Notes: generated by a model from the sequence alone, not told the origin. A stretch of DNA of 64,000 nt from Candidatus Pedobacter colombiensis (GCA_029202485.1 CP119313.1:930001-994000); one strand, 5' to 3'. Numbered from the stretch's first letter, positions 9,485-17,928 are shown. Translations and numbers: made by a program.

Positions 9485-10300
9485 TTATCCTTCAATACCC
9501 ATTTTCTGCATTACGACATCACTCACTCCTGTTGAAGAGTAACCGCCATCATGGAAAAGGTTCTGCATAGTTACCATGCGTGTTAAATCAGAGAATAAAG
9601 TAACACAGTAATCTGCGCACGATTCTGCATCAGCATTACCTAGTGGAGCAATGGCATCAGCATAATCATAAAAATCACCAAAACCTTTAATACCGGTACC
9701 AGCAGTAGTTTTAGTTGGCGATTGAGAAACTGTATTGATACGTACTTTTTTCTCTAAGCCATAATGATAACCAAAGCTGCGGGCAATTGATTCCAACATA
9801 GCTTTGATGTCAGCCATATCCGTGTAGAAAGGGTAGGTACGTTGAGCAGCCATATAAGTAAGGGCTACCACACTACCACCTTCATTAATGGCATCTAGTT
9901 TTTTAGCAACAGCAAGCATTTTGTGAAATGATAAGGCCGAAACATCAATACCTTTCATAAAGTAATCGTAGTTTGATTCCGTATAAGGGATCTTTTTACG
10001 AATGTTTACACTCATACCTATAGAGTGTAACACAAAATCTATTTTACCGCCTAATATTTCTTGCGATTGGGTAAACAAGTTGGTCAGCTCATCAACATTG
10101 GTTGCATCAGCAGGAACGATTTGTGATCCAGTTTTTTCAGCCAAAGCATTAATTTCTCCCATACGCATAGCGATAGGGGCATTTGTTAAAACAAATGTTG
10201 CGCCTTCTTCATGTGCTTTTTCAGCAACTTTCCAGGCAATGGAATTTTGATCTAATGCGCCTGTGATGATGCCGCGTTTACCTTTTAATAAGTTATACAT
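9485..10300 (-). CDS. fabI: Enoyl-[acyl-carrier-protein] reductase FabI
   Basis: FabI catalyses the last reduction of each fatty acid elongation cycle (trans-2-enoyl-ACP to acyl-ACP) in the cytoplasm. The 271-residue protein is the usual length. It has the glycine-rich nucleotide site GKRGIITGALDQNSIAW, a conserved tyrosine Y149, and the catalytic Y159-x6-K166 pair in the segment ALTYMAAQRTYPFYTDMADIK. The C-terminal LFHDGGYSSTGVSD is typical of the family. It is downstream of recN on the same strand, with 60 bases between. A perfect 14-bp palindrome at 10308-10321 sits just upstream of the ATG. Confidence 0.96.
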   Translation of the reverse strand: MYNLLKGKRGIITGALDQNSIAWKVAEKAHEEGATFVLTNAPIAMRMGEINALAEKTGSQIVPADATNVDELTNLFTQSQEILGGKIDFVLHSIGMSVNIRKKIPYTESNYDYFMKGIDVSALSFHKMLAVAKKLDAINEGGSVVALTYMAAQRTYPFYTDMADIKAMLESIARSFGYHYGLEKKVRINTVSQSPTKTTAGTGIKGFGDFYDYADAIAPLGNADAESCADYCVTLFSDLTRMVTMQNLFHDGGYSSTGVSDVVMQKMGIEG

Positions 10301-10307
10301 AGTATGT

Positions 10308-10321
10308 CTGTTTTAAAACAG
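10308..10321. promoter_or_regulatory. Perfect 14-bp palindrome upstream of fabI
   Basis: CTGTTTTAAAACAG reads the same on both strands and ends 7 bases before the fabI ATG. It has no loop, so it looks more like a protein-binding site than an RNA hairpin. No regulator can be assigned. Confidence 0.35.
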
Positions 10322-10360
10322 GCCGAAGTTAATGATTTTTTTCTTTGCAGAATATGGCAT

Positions 10361-12022
10361 TTAGTTTTTATAACCCAGCAGGTCTTTAGCATTCTCCATG
10401 GCCGAAGCGCCTGGTGTTTTGCCACTCAGCATTTCTGCAATAGCATTTACCCGATCAGCATTACCCAGCTTGCGGATACCTGTAGTAGTACGTTCACCTT
10501 GCTCATTTTTATAAACAAAGTAATGTGCATCTCCTTTGGCTGCAATCTGAGGAAGATGGGTAATGCAAATCACCTGCATGTTCTTTTCCAGCTCGCCAAT
10601 TACATCTCCTACACGTAAAGCAGTTTCTCCAGAGATCCCGGTATCAATTTCATCAAATATTAAAGTAGGCAATGAGGTATGTTTGGCCATAATAGATTTA
10701 ATGGCTAACATTAAACGCGAAAGCTCACCACCTGAGGCCACCTTACCTACCGGAGCGGGCGGTTGACCGCTATTGGCAGAGAACAGTAAGGTAATGATGT
10801 CTTTGCCATCTTTATTGAGCAATGTGGCCTTCGATTGTTCAATCTTTATTTTCGCATTGGGCATACCCACCTGTTGCAATACTTTGCCAACACTAGCTTC
10901 GGTATTGAGTATGGCTTCGCTTCTGTTTGCAGATAGCTTTCCGGCCATGAGTTCCAGATCAGCCTGCAGGAGTTCCAACGTTTTGATCAATCGCTCAATC
11001 TCTTCATTTCCACTTAAAATGTTAGCCAGATTATCAGATAACTGGTTTTGGATGTTGAGTAATTCTTCAATATTGTTTACCCTGTGTTTTTGCTGTAATC
11101 CATAAATAAGATCCAGGCGGGCATTGATCTCATCAATCCGTGAAGGGTTAAAGAAGATATGTTCCTCCAGTCCAGATGTTTCAGCAGCAATATCTTTTAC
11201 TTCGATCAAGACCGAGCGCAATCGCTCATTTAAGCCCTCGTAAGCTGGGTTAAATTTTTCTATGCTTTGCAGTTGACCTATTACCTCTTTTAAAATAGGA
11301 AGTACCGCAGTTTCGGCTTCACTTAAAAGATGATATCCGGTAAGCAGATTCCTTTTAATGCTCTCTGCATTATTCAGCATTTGTAGTTCTGTTTCCAGTT
11401 TTTCCTGTTCATCACTTTGCAAGTTCGCATTTTCCAGTTCATTAAATAGAAACTGTTCATAGTCTTGCTTGTTCCGGGCTTCGTTGGCTTTTGTTTGTAG
11501 CTCGGCCAAATGCTGCTGCTGTTGTTTGTACTGTTTAAATTTGCTGCGGTAATCACTAAGTAATTGTGGATGGCCAGCAAGCGTATCCACCACCAATAGC
11601 TGAAAAGTGGGGTCACTAACTTCCTGCGTAGCATGTTGCGAGTGGATATCAATCAATCGCTCGCCAATCTGCTTCATCACAGTAAGCGTTACTGGAGTGT
11701 CATTGATAAAAGCCCTGGATTTTCCGTCTGTAGAGATTTCCCGTCTTAACGTATTTTCCTCGTAAAAGTCGACGTCATTTTCTTCAAATAATGATTGCAG
11801 CTGCTTATCGGCCAATAAAAACCAACCCTCTATAATACATTTCTTATCCTGATTAAAAAAATACTTTGTTTCAGCACGTTGCCCAAGTATAAGTGATAAA
11901 GCACCAAGCATGATCGATTTACCGGCGCCGGTTTCACCAGTAATGATGTTTAAACCTTTATCAAGTTCCAGATCAACACTGTCTATCAAAGCGTAGTTAC
12001 GGATGGAAAGTTTTTGTAGCAT
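10361..12022 (-). CDS. recN: DNA repair protein RecN
   Basis: RecN is an SMC-like ATPase that acts on double-strand breaks. I place the start at the ATG at 12022 (MLQKLSIRNYALIDSVDLEL). This gives 553 residues, the normal RecN length; the frame stays open 54 codons upstream, but that extension has no family resemblance. Walker A is GETGAGKSIM near residue 30. A long coiled coil covers about residues 150-360. The ABC signature VASGGELSRLMLAIK and Walker B LPTLIFDEIDTGISGE are in the C-terminal part. It follows the M56 peptidase gene on the - strand, but a strong terminator lies between them, so recN probably has its own promoter. Confidence 0.95.
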   Translation of the reverse strand: MLQKLSIRNYALIDSVDLELDKGLNIITGETGAGKSIMLGALSLILGQRAETKYFFNQDKKCIIEGWFLLADKQLQSLFEENDVDFYEENTLRREISTDGKSRAFINDTPVTLTVMKQIGERLIDIHSQHATQEVSDPTFQLLVVDTLAGHPQLLSDYRSKFKQYKQQQQHLAELQTKANEARNKQDYEQFLFNELENANLQSDEQEKLETELQMLNNAESIKRNLLTGYHLLSEAETAVLPILKEVIGQLQSIEKFNPAYEGLNERLRSVLIEVKDIAAETSGLEEHIFFNPSRIDEINARLDLIYGLQQKHRVNNIEELLNIQNQLSDNLANILSGNEEIERLIKTLELLQADLELMAGKLSANRSEAILNTEASVGKVLQQVGMPNAKIKIEQSKATLLNKDGKDIITLLFSANSGQPPAPVGKVASGGELSRLMLAIKSIMAKHTSLPTLIFDEIDTGISGETALRVGDVIGELEKNMQVICITHLPQIAAKGDAHYFVYKNEQGERTTTGIRKLGNADRVNAIAEMLSGKTPGASAMENAKDLLGYKN

Positions 12023-12069
12023 ATATGATGTTGCTAAATTATGAAATCTTAGCGACGAACACCATAAAA

Positions 12070-12096
12070 AAAGGCAGAAGATTATCCTCTGCCTTT
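12070..12096 (-). terminator. Intrinsic terminator after the M56 peptidase gene
   Basis: AAAGGCAGA (12070-12078) pairs with TCTGCCTTT (12088-12096). On the - strand the right arm is followed by a T run, just after the peptidase stop codon at 12120. It separates blaI-M56 transcription from recN. Confidence 0.82.
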
Positions 12097-12119
12097 CGAT
12101 CGTATTGTGTAGGGTTGTA

Positions 12120-13808
12120 TTAATGAGAAGTACTGTCAGTCTGATGCGTATTTTTCTTTTTGATGGCTTCAACATCTGCGTCAAACTTCTTTTTCAGCTC
12201 TTTATAAGCAGCAGAATTTTCAAGTGCTTTAGTTTCATTTATTTTCCTTTTGTATTCGGCTGAAGAAGTATACTCCCGAGCTTTTTTTGCCTCTTCCTGG
12301 GCTTTTTCAATTTGTTTCTCTATGTTTTTTTTAAACTCCGGTGAGTTGAAATGCAGTTCGATTTGGTTAGCCTGCATTTCAATTTTGTGCTGTTGTTTTT
12401 TCCATTCAGCAGATTTAAAATACTTTTCAATTTTTTCCGCATCTTTTTGAAAGTCTTTAGCATGTATTTCTATAACCTTGGCATCGAAATTTTTACTAAA
12501 GTTTTCTGCCATTCTTTTAACATCTTCCTGCCATTTCGGTGATTTTAAGAAAGCAAGGCTTGCGGTAATGGTGGAGTCTATGTTAAATTGAAAATCATGG
12601 GCTAGCCCAGTAGTATCATTCCATTTTTTTTTGATGCCGCTCCCATCAAGACATATGATCTTAGTCTTATGTTTTTTCTTTGAGGTATCAATGTTCATTT
12701 TCAATGCCATATACTTGGCATTTGAAGAAGGAGAAATAATGGTAAGAGACTGATCTGATTTTTTAGTAATCACAAGCTGGATAGGTTTAATATCCTTTGC
12801 TGTTGTTTTTGTTGGACTGATCCACGCCAATGAAAGTATAGCAACTACGGCGAGCATAGTCGCAAAAAGTTGTTGTTTTGCATTCCTGTAATTTGTTTTC
12901 ATGTCAGTAATTCTTTTTATACGTTGATACAAGTGCTGTTGTTTACCCGATGCGGCCATAGAAAGGGCAGGAGTGGATTTATCTTTAAGGATTTCCAGTT
13001 TTAAAAGCGCGTGTGCATAGGTTAACGGAGTTCCTGTAAGTTCAAGCACCAGGTCGTCACAAGCATGTTCACGTTCAATGTTGATAAACTTGCCGCTTAG
13101 CCATACAAAAGGATTAAAGAACATTATCGTTTCTATGGCTGTTTTAATGAGGTTTAACAGGTAATCGTTCCTTCTAATGTGTGAAAGTTCATGGATTAAG
13201 ATAGCTTCAACTTGTTTAATATCGAGCTGTGCAACAAGGGCGATTGGAAAAAGAACAACGGGTTTAAAATAACCGACTACCAATGGCATATTTACATGTT
13301 CAGATAAATAGAAGCCAATTTGTTGACGCAGATTTAGTTTAGTAAAGAGCTCATCAAAAGCTGCTTGCCAAGCCAGCGGTACAGCTTTCTTATCAGATTG
13401 CTTCAATAAATGAAGTTTTCTGTAGCCAACAGATAGAATGACTAGTTGAAAAAGCAAACCAATTGCATAAGTACTTACGAGATAAGGGAAAAACTGCTCT
13501 GTACGACTGCTAAGGCTTTCAGAAAAAACAGATAAGTACTTACTGTTGATGATTTGATGACCAGCATCTACTGTAATACCTGATTTTCCGGTAGTAGGCC
13601 ATTTAAATGTATAAAAAAATGTGATGACAAAACTAGCGAACATGATACACATGGCTCCATAAGCAAGGTTATGCTTTAATTTCGCGGTTATGCGAGGTAA
13701 AATCGCAACCAGAAATAACAATAGTCCATAAATAATTGCTGCCTGCCATAAGGAATGAAAAATACTCCATCCAGTAGCTTTGATGAGATTGTTTACAATT
13801 GCTTCCAT
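12120..13808 (-). CDS. BlaR1-like M56 family membrane metallopeptidase
   Basis: This 562-residue protein has several membrane segments in residues ~14-130. A cytoplasmic zinc-protease site HELSH (206-210) is followed by the family motif REHACDDLVLELTG (about 246-259), and another membrane segment lies near residues 312-330. M56 proteins of the BlaR1/MecR1 type relay a signal by proteolysis that inactivates a BlaI-type repressor. Here the C-terminal ~230 residues are a lysine/glutamate-rich, probably coiled-coil region; there is no penicillin-binding sensor domain. The input is therefore probably not a beta-lactam. The gene follows the BlaI-like repressor gene with 3 bases between. Confidence 0.88.
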   Translation of the reverse strand: MEAIVNNLIKATGWSIFHSLWQAAIIYGLLLFLVAILPRITAKLKHNLAYGAMCIMFASFVITFFYTFKWPTTGKSGITVDAGHQIINSKYLSVFSESLSSRTEQFFPYLVSTYAIGLLFQLVILSVGYRKLHLLKQSDKKAVPLAWQAAFDELFTKLNLRQQIGFYLSEHVNMPLVVGYFKPVVLFPIALVAQLDIKQVEAILIHELSHIRRNDYLLNLIKTAIETIMFFNPFVWLSGKFINIEREHACDDLVLELTGTPLTYAHALLKLEILKDKSTPALSMAASGKQQHLYQRIKRITDMKTNYRNAKQQLFATMLAVVAILSLAWISPTKTTAKDIKPIQLVITKKSDQSLTIISPSSNAKYMALKMNIDTSKKKHKTKIICLDGSGIKKKWNDTTGLAHDFQFNIDSTITASLAFLKSPKWQEDVKRMAENFSKNFDAKVIEIHAKDFQKDAEKIEKYFKSAEWKKQQHKIEMQANQIELHFNSPEFKKNIEKQIEKAQEEAKKAREYTSSAEYKRKINETKALENSAAYKELKKKFDADVEAIKKKNTHQTDSTSH

Positions 13809-13811
13809 TTT

Positions 13812-14195
13812 TTATTGATTACTTAGTCCATCTAAATATTTTTTTATTGAATCAATCTCCTCCTTGCTTGCAGTATGGTTCCCCAGGGCCTGCATCACTA
13901 AACGTGCTGCTGAGCCATTAAAAATATTGTCTATCATTTTATCAACCAGGTGCTGTTGCGTTTTTTCCTGGTTCAGTAAGGCGCGGTAGACATGAGTTTT
14001 AGAAGTAGCATCGCGGGCAACCAAACCTTTCTCCAGCATAATCTGCATAAGTTTCAGCGTAGTCGTATAGCCCGCATCTTTGTTCTTTTCTAAAATCTCG
14101 TGGACATCCCTCACCGTACAGTTACCCTTTTCCCACAGGATCTGTAAGATTTCGAGTTCGCTTTCCGTAGGTTTAAGATTGTTTGTGGCTGCCAT
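13812..14195 (-). CDS. BlaI/MecI/CopY family repressor
   Basis: This 127-residue winged-helix repressor matches the family length. The DNA-binding part is PTESELEILQILWEKGNCTVRDVHEIL with the recognition segment KDAGYTTTLKLMQIMLEKGLV; the C-terminal half is the dimerisation and cleavage region. Its own promoter overlaps two identical-half-site palindromes (14206-14221 and 14230-14245), a clear sign of autorepression. The M56 peptidase encoded next would relieve the repression by cleavage, by analogy with BlaR1/BlaI. The inducing signal is unknown. Confidence 0.93.
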   Translation of the reverse strand: MAATNNLKPTESELEILQILWEKGNCTVRDVHEILEKNKDAGYTTTLKLMQIMLEKGLVARDATSKTHVYRALLNQEKTQQHLVDKMIDNIFNGSAARLVMQALGNHTASKEEIDSIKKYLDGLSNQ

Positions 14196-14205
14196 AATAT
14201 ATTTG

Positions 14206-14221
14206 TACGAATTGTTTCGTA
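14206..14221. promoter_or_regulatory. BlaI-type operator 1
   Basis: Palindrome TACGAA-TTGT-TTCGTA, 10 bases upstream of the repressor ATG and at the expected transcription start. Its half-sites are identical to those of operator 2, with centres 24 bp apart. Confidence 0.78.
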
Positions 14222-14223
14222 AT

Positions 14224-14252
14224 CAAATATACGAATATGTTCGTAGATCAAA
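14224..14252 (-). promoter_or_regulatory. Promoter of the blaI-M56 operon
   Basis: On the - strand the sequence is TTTG, 17 bases, TATATTTG, matching the Bacteroidota -33/-7 consensus (TTTG...TAnnTTTG). Operator 2 overlaps the spacer and the -7 box. The predicted leader is ~24 bases. Confidence 0.72.
14230..14245. promoter_or_regulatory. BlaI-type operator 2
   Basis: Palindrome TACGAA-TATG-TTCGTA inside the promoter of the repressor gene, overlapping the -7 box. A bound repressor here would block RNA polymerase. Confidence 0.78.
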
Positions 14253-14293
14253 AATAATTCGACATATTTTTTTAATATACTATAATTAAGCAG

Positions 14294-15196
14294 TTAACGG
14301 GCAGTTTTTAGGCCTTCGTATTTATTGATATTGGCTGGGTCAATTTCAGAAAGGAGGTTGTATGCTTTGATCTTATCCTGTGGGCCAGTCGCAGAGATGA
14401 TGTTTACCAATTCATCAGCTTTGGTAGCCAAATACATATTAGGGAATATAGAACCTATTTTTTGCTTGTCCATTTTTAAGGCCGACAATAGCTCGATGAT
14501 TCTTTTAGCTCCTTTAGCTGGATCATCCTGCATTTGGTCGAGGCCAGTAAAGTGATAATCATAAATAAACAGTCTCAGTTCCTCAAAACTCTTGTTTTGC
14601 AAGTTCTCATTGAGCCAATACCTATTTTTTAAGCCATCAAAAGCCTTCCAACCTTTGTTTCCGGATACCTGGGCAACGTTTAAAATATTCTGAGCTTTAT
14701 TGTAAAAATGTGTGCCCCCCAATTTATTAAAGCTGTCTTTATCCAGGCCAATAATGGTGTAAGCATAAAAGCTCAGCAGAGAACTCAAATTGGAGATAAA
14801 GTTCTGATCAGAGAAATCTAAAGATTGACCTTCGTTATAATTAAAATCGTAATCCTTGTCACTTATATTCAACAATGTGCTGTTATATGCGGTATTGTAA
14901 ACCGGTCTGCTCGATTGAATCTGTGCTTCGGCTTTATATCCAGAGCCCCCATCCCAAGCAGTTACTGTGATCACAAAATTACACGCAATGCGCTCAATAG
15001 GTGTATAAGTTTCATTGCTCCATTTGTTGTTGTTTAAAAAATCCCTAATGGTATTTTGAAGGTTTTGAAGGTTTCTTTTATTGATGTTGGGAACGGTAGG
15101 GGCTAATACCTGTACTCTGGCGTTTAATTCCTGCGCCATACTGTAAGTGCTGCAGAAAAAAAAGATGAGGAAAATAAAAGAGCAGCGTTTTTTCAT
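14294..15196 (-). CDS. DUF4835 family exported protein
   Basis: This 300-residue protein has a signal peptide (residues 1-21, ending SMAQ) and the composition of the DUF4835 family, a conserved Bacteroidota periplasmic or envelope protein of unknown function. Its ATG overlaps the coaBC stop in an ATGA arrangement, so the two are translationally coupled. The family is regularly found next to coaBC, rpoZ and bamD, which suggests a role in envelope biogenesis; that is inference from position only. Confidence 0.82.
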   Translation of the reverse strand: MKKRCSFIFLIFFFCSTYSMAQELNARVQVLAPTVPNINKRNLQNLQNTIRDFLNNNKWSNETYTPIERIACNFVITVTAWDGGSGYKAEAQIQSSRPVYNTAYNSTLLNISDKDYDFNYNEGQSLDFSDQNFISNLSSLLSFYAYTIIGLDKDSFNKLGGTHFYNKAQNILNVAQVSGNKGWKAFDGLKNRYWLNENLQNKSFEELRLFIYDYHFTGLDQMQDDPAKGAKRIIELLSALKMDKQKIGSIFPNMYLATKADELVNIISATGPQDKIKAYNLLSEIDPANINKYEGLKTAR

Positions 15197-16392
15197 GCTT
15201 TAACCAGTTTTAATATTTCATTACAGATATCGTTTGCCACCTCTGTTTTCGACTTCATTTCAAAAACTGTTTTTTCAGCAGCTTTATTAAATATAGTTAT
15301 TTTATTGGTATCCATTTTAAAACCGGCCCCTTTATCGTTCAAAGAATTGAGCACAATAAGGTCCAGATTTTTCTTTATCAGCTTTGATTTGGCATATTCT
15401 TCCTCATTTTGCGTTTCCAGAGCAAAACCAACCAATATTTGCCCGGCTTTCTTTAGCTGTCCCAGAGTAGCCAATATATCTTCAGTCTTTTTTAACTCCA
15501 GACTAAATTCGGAGCTTGTTTTTTTGATCTTCTGATCCGCTTTCTGCACAGGAGTATAATCTGCGACAGCAGCACTCATTACTGTAATTTCAGCAGCACT
15601 AAATTCAGCTTTACAGGCGTCCAGCATATCAGCGCCACTGACTACGTCAATGCGTTTCATAGGGTATATGCTTTTTTCTGAAGTTGGGCCAGTAATTAGG
15701 GTTACATCAGCACCTAAACTGGCAAATCTATCCGCAATAGCAAAGCCCATTTTCCCTGAGGAGTGATTTCCAATAAAACGAACAGGATCTATAGCTTCAT
15801 AAGTTGGTCCGGCAGTAACCATTACTTTTCTTCCCAATAAGGGAGTCGAAGCACTTACGGCATCTGCTAAAAAAGCAACGATTTCCTCCGGTTCGGCCAT
15901 TCTGCCTTCCCCATATAAACCGCTTGCCAGTTCACCGCTGCCAGGTTTAATAACCTGGTTTCCGTAGGATAATAATCTATCAATATTGTGTTGAGTGCTT
16001 TCATGTTTCCACATATCCAGATCCATTGCCGGAGCAAGAAAGACAGGACATTTCGCCGATAAGTAGACGGCAGTAAGCAAGTTGTCGCACAACCCTCCGG
16101 CCATTTTAGCTAAGGTGTTGGCACTGGCAGGGGCAATGACCATAAAATCTGCCCAAAGGCCCAATTCAACATGGTTGCTCCAAACACCGGTCTCTTCTTC
16201 AAAATATTGAGTGTAAACAGGATTCTTACTGAGGGTAGCCAGGGTAAGCGGTGTAATGAAATTTGCCGCATCGGCTGTAAGAATTACTTTAACGTTTGCG
16301 CCAGCCTTTACCAATAGTCTTACCAGTATAGCCGATTTATAAGCTGCAATGCTGCCGCAAACGCCAAGAATTATTTTTTTATTTTTTAGCAT
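15193..16392 (-). CDS. coaBC: Bifunctional phosphopantothenoylcysteine decarboxylase / phosphopantothenate-cysteine ligase
   Basis: CoaBC performs two consecutive steps of coenzyme A synthesis: it joins cysteine to phosphopantothenate and decarboxylates the product. The 399-residue protein has the flavoprotein CoaC half first (GVCGSIAAYKSA, SNHVELG with the catalytic histidine, APAMDLDMW, GELASGLYGEGRMAEP) and the CoaB half from about residue 185 (VMVTAGPTYEAIDPVRFIGN, AAVADYTP). The CoaC motif has aspartate and serine where the E. coli enzyme has asparagine and cysteine; I believe this is common in the phylum but could not check. It lies in the bamD-rpoZ-coaBC-DUF4835 operon. Confidence 0.95.
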   Translation of the reverse strand: MLKNKKIILGVCGSIAAYKSAILVRLLVKAGANVKVILTADAANFITPLTLATLSKNPVYTQYFEEETGVWSNHVELGLWADFMVIAPASANTLAKMAGGLCDNLLTAVYLSAKCPVFLAPAMDLDMWKHESTQHNIDRLLSYGNQVIKPGSGELASGLYGEGRMAEPEEIVAFLADAVSASTPLLGRKVMVTAGPTYEAIDPVRFIGNHSSGKMGFAIADRFASLGADVTLITGPTSEKSIYPMKRIDVVSGADMLDACKAEFSAAEITVMSAAVADYTPVQKADQKIKKTSSEFSLELKKTEDILATLGQLKKAGQILVGFALETQNEEEYAKSKLIKKNLDLIVLNSLNDKGAGFKMDTNKITIFNKAAEKTVFEMKSKTEVANDICNEILKLVKA

Positions 16393-16436
16393 GGTTTTAA
16401 TGAATGCATTGATGCAAATAACCCCTATGCGTAATC

Positions 16437-16763
16437 TTATTGTTGTTCTTTAGCAGGATTTCTGTAATAGATCTTATCATTCAGGAACTCATCAATAGCA
16501 ATTAAGGTTGGCTTAGGCAAGCGCTCATAGTGCTTACTGATCTCAATTTGCTCTCTGTTTTCAAAAATCTCTTCCAGGTTGTCGTTAGAAGAAGCAAACT
16601 CAGCTAATTTGCCGTGTAGCTCTTCTTTCATGTTATTAGAAATTTGATTAGCCCTTTTAGAAATAATAACTAAAGACTCATAAATATTTTGCGTTTTCTG
16701 ATCCAGATCATTAACATTTCTGGTAACCGTAGTATTCGGTACAGCGGGTTTATTAGTATTCAT
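16437..16763 (-). CDS. rpoZ: RNA polymerase omega subunit (RpoZ/Rpb6-like)
   Basis: This 108-residue protein matches the Bacteroidota omega family. The omega/Rpb6 core includes NIYESLVIISKRANQI, and the C-terminus contains ISKHYERLPKPTLIAIDEFL. It stabilises the assembly of RNA polymerase beta'. The ATG overlaps the bamD stop by one base (TAATG on the - strand), so the two are coupled; coaBC follows after 44 bases. Confidence 0.9.
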   Translation of the reverse strand: MNTNKPAVPNTTVTRNVNDLDQKTQNIYESLVIISKRANQISNNMKEELHGKLAEFASSNDNLEEIFENREQIEISKHYERLPKPTLIAIDEFLNDKIYYRNPAKEQQ

Positions 16764-17686
16764 TATTTGATGGGGGTTTTTGTGATAATACTGTCTCTTT
16801 TAGCTTCTTTTTCCAGTAAAGCTTTGTATTTTGACTCATTTTTTGAAAGCTCAGCAAGAAAGCGCTTTACATTTTCTATACTATTTTCACTAGCTTTCTT
16901 CAAAGCTTTAGCATCCTCTAATAATTTACTTTTAGGATGAGCTTCAATAAATTCGTCTGCATAAACAATGGCTTCATTGAAACGGTCTTCCTGACGTGTC
17001 TCATAACTGTTTTTTGCATATGCGTATTGTGATTTTATAATCAGATAGTCCATTTCCTCTGCATATTTAATGTCAGGGAAATCAATCTGTGCGTTCTTTA
17101 AAGCAATTACAGCCGCTTTGTAGTTAGTGATATCATAGCCACCTAGATCATAATATAACTTCGCATTGGTATAAGCTTTATCTTCCAGCTTTGCACGCAA
17201 TAAACCAATGTATTTAGCCGCATCAGCCGCACGCTCGCTTTTAGGATAAAAGTTGATGAATAGCTGTAAGGCATCAATCGCTTTATAGGTGTTTTCCTGG
17301 TCCAGAGTAGGAGCCGGTGAATCCAGATAATAGCAATATGCACTCATATACCTGCATTCTTCAGCATACTTGCTCGTAGGATAGGTATCGGCAAATGATT
17401 TAAACTGATATCTTGCAGTAGTGTAATCTCTTAATTTATATAACGTTAGGGCGTAGTGATAGTTCAGCTCTTCAGCTTCAGCTCTACCCCTGTATTTCTG
17501 AGAAAGGTCTTCAAAGAGGATTAACGCTTTTGCGTAATTCTTTTTGTTATACAACCGCATAGCCTCTTGATATTTTTTGGCTACGTCATTGCTCAATCTG
17601 ATCTTTTCAAACTGGCTTTTGCAGCCCGCAATAGTCAGGGCTATGATGGTGAAACTTAATAGTAGTACGTGTTTAATTTTAAACAT
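16763..17686 (-). CDS. bamD: Outer-membrane protein assembly factor BamD
   Basis: BamD is the lipoprotein partner of BamA in inserting outer-membrane barrels. The 307-residue product has a lipoprotein signal ending IALTIAGC (cysteine ~22) and successive TPR-like helical repeats from about residue 35 (YQEAMRLYNKKNYAKALILF, YHYALTLYKLRDYTTARYQF). It is the first gene of the bamD-rpoZ-coaBC-DUF4835 operon. Its promoter lies so close to the ATG that the message may be nearly leaderless. Confidence 0.92.
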   Translation of the reverse strand: MFKIKHVLLLSFTIIALTIAGCKSQFEKIRLSNDVAKKYQEAMRLYNKKNYAKALILFEDLSQKYRGRAEAEELNYHYALTLYKLRDYTTARYQFKSFADTYPTSKYAEECRYMSAYCYYLDSPAPTLDQENTYKAIDALQLFINFYPKSERAADAAKYIGLLRAKLEDKAYTNAKLYYDLGGYDITNYKAAVIALKNAQIDFPDIKYAEEMDYLIIKSQYAYAKNSYETRQEDRFNEAIVYADEFIEAHPKSKLLEDAKALKKASENSIENVKRFLAELSKNESKYKALLEKEAKRDSIITKTPIK

Positions 17687-17690
17687 TCTG

Positions 17691-17721
17691 CAAAGATAAG
17701 GTAATAATACGATAACGTCAA
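17691..17721 (-). promoter_or_regulatory. Promoter of the bamD operon
   Basis: The - strand reads TTGAC with TTG, 20 bases, then TATCTTTG, a good match to the Bacteroidota promoter. The -7 box ends only 4 bases before the bamD ATG. Confidence 0.62.
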
Positions 17722-17788
17722 TTAAAAATAACAGGATGCTAAGCTATGTAAAGGCTTTGATGGTAGCAAGGCGTTAACATAATTTAAC

Positions 17789-17868
17789 AAATGACCATTC
17801 TCTTCAGCGGCTGCATTACTTCGCAGAAGGAGCGAAGAACGCTGAGGCCGCTTCTGAGAAGGTAATTT
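17789..17868. repeat. 80-nt nested imperfect palindrome
   Basis: Three nested stems are visible: the arms 17789-17802 and 17856-17868 (one bulge, one mismatch), AGCGGC (17806-17811) with GCCGCT (17847-17852), and CTTCG (17819-17823) with CGAAG (17833-17837). No reading frame is present. It lies in the 297-base gap between the bamD promoter and the TonB receptor terminator. It may be a REP- or MITE-like element; other copies cannot be checked from this window. Confidence 0.5.
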
Positions 17869-17928
17869 GTTTGGTCACTGCAAGACTTGTTAGGTCGTTG
17901 CAAGGCTCAGCAAAAGTCGATTAAATGC

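Noticed and set aside
12023..12184. 54-codon N-terminal extension of RecN
   Set aside because: It runs through the terminator of the M56 gene and into that gene, and RecN of normal length starts at 12022.
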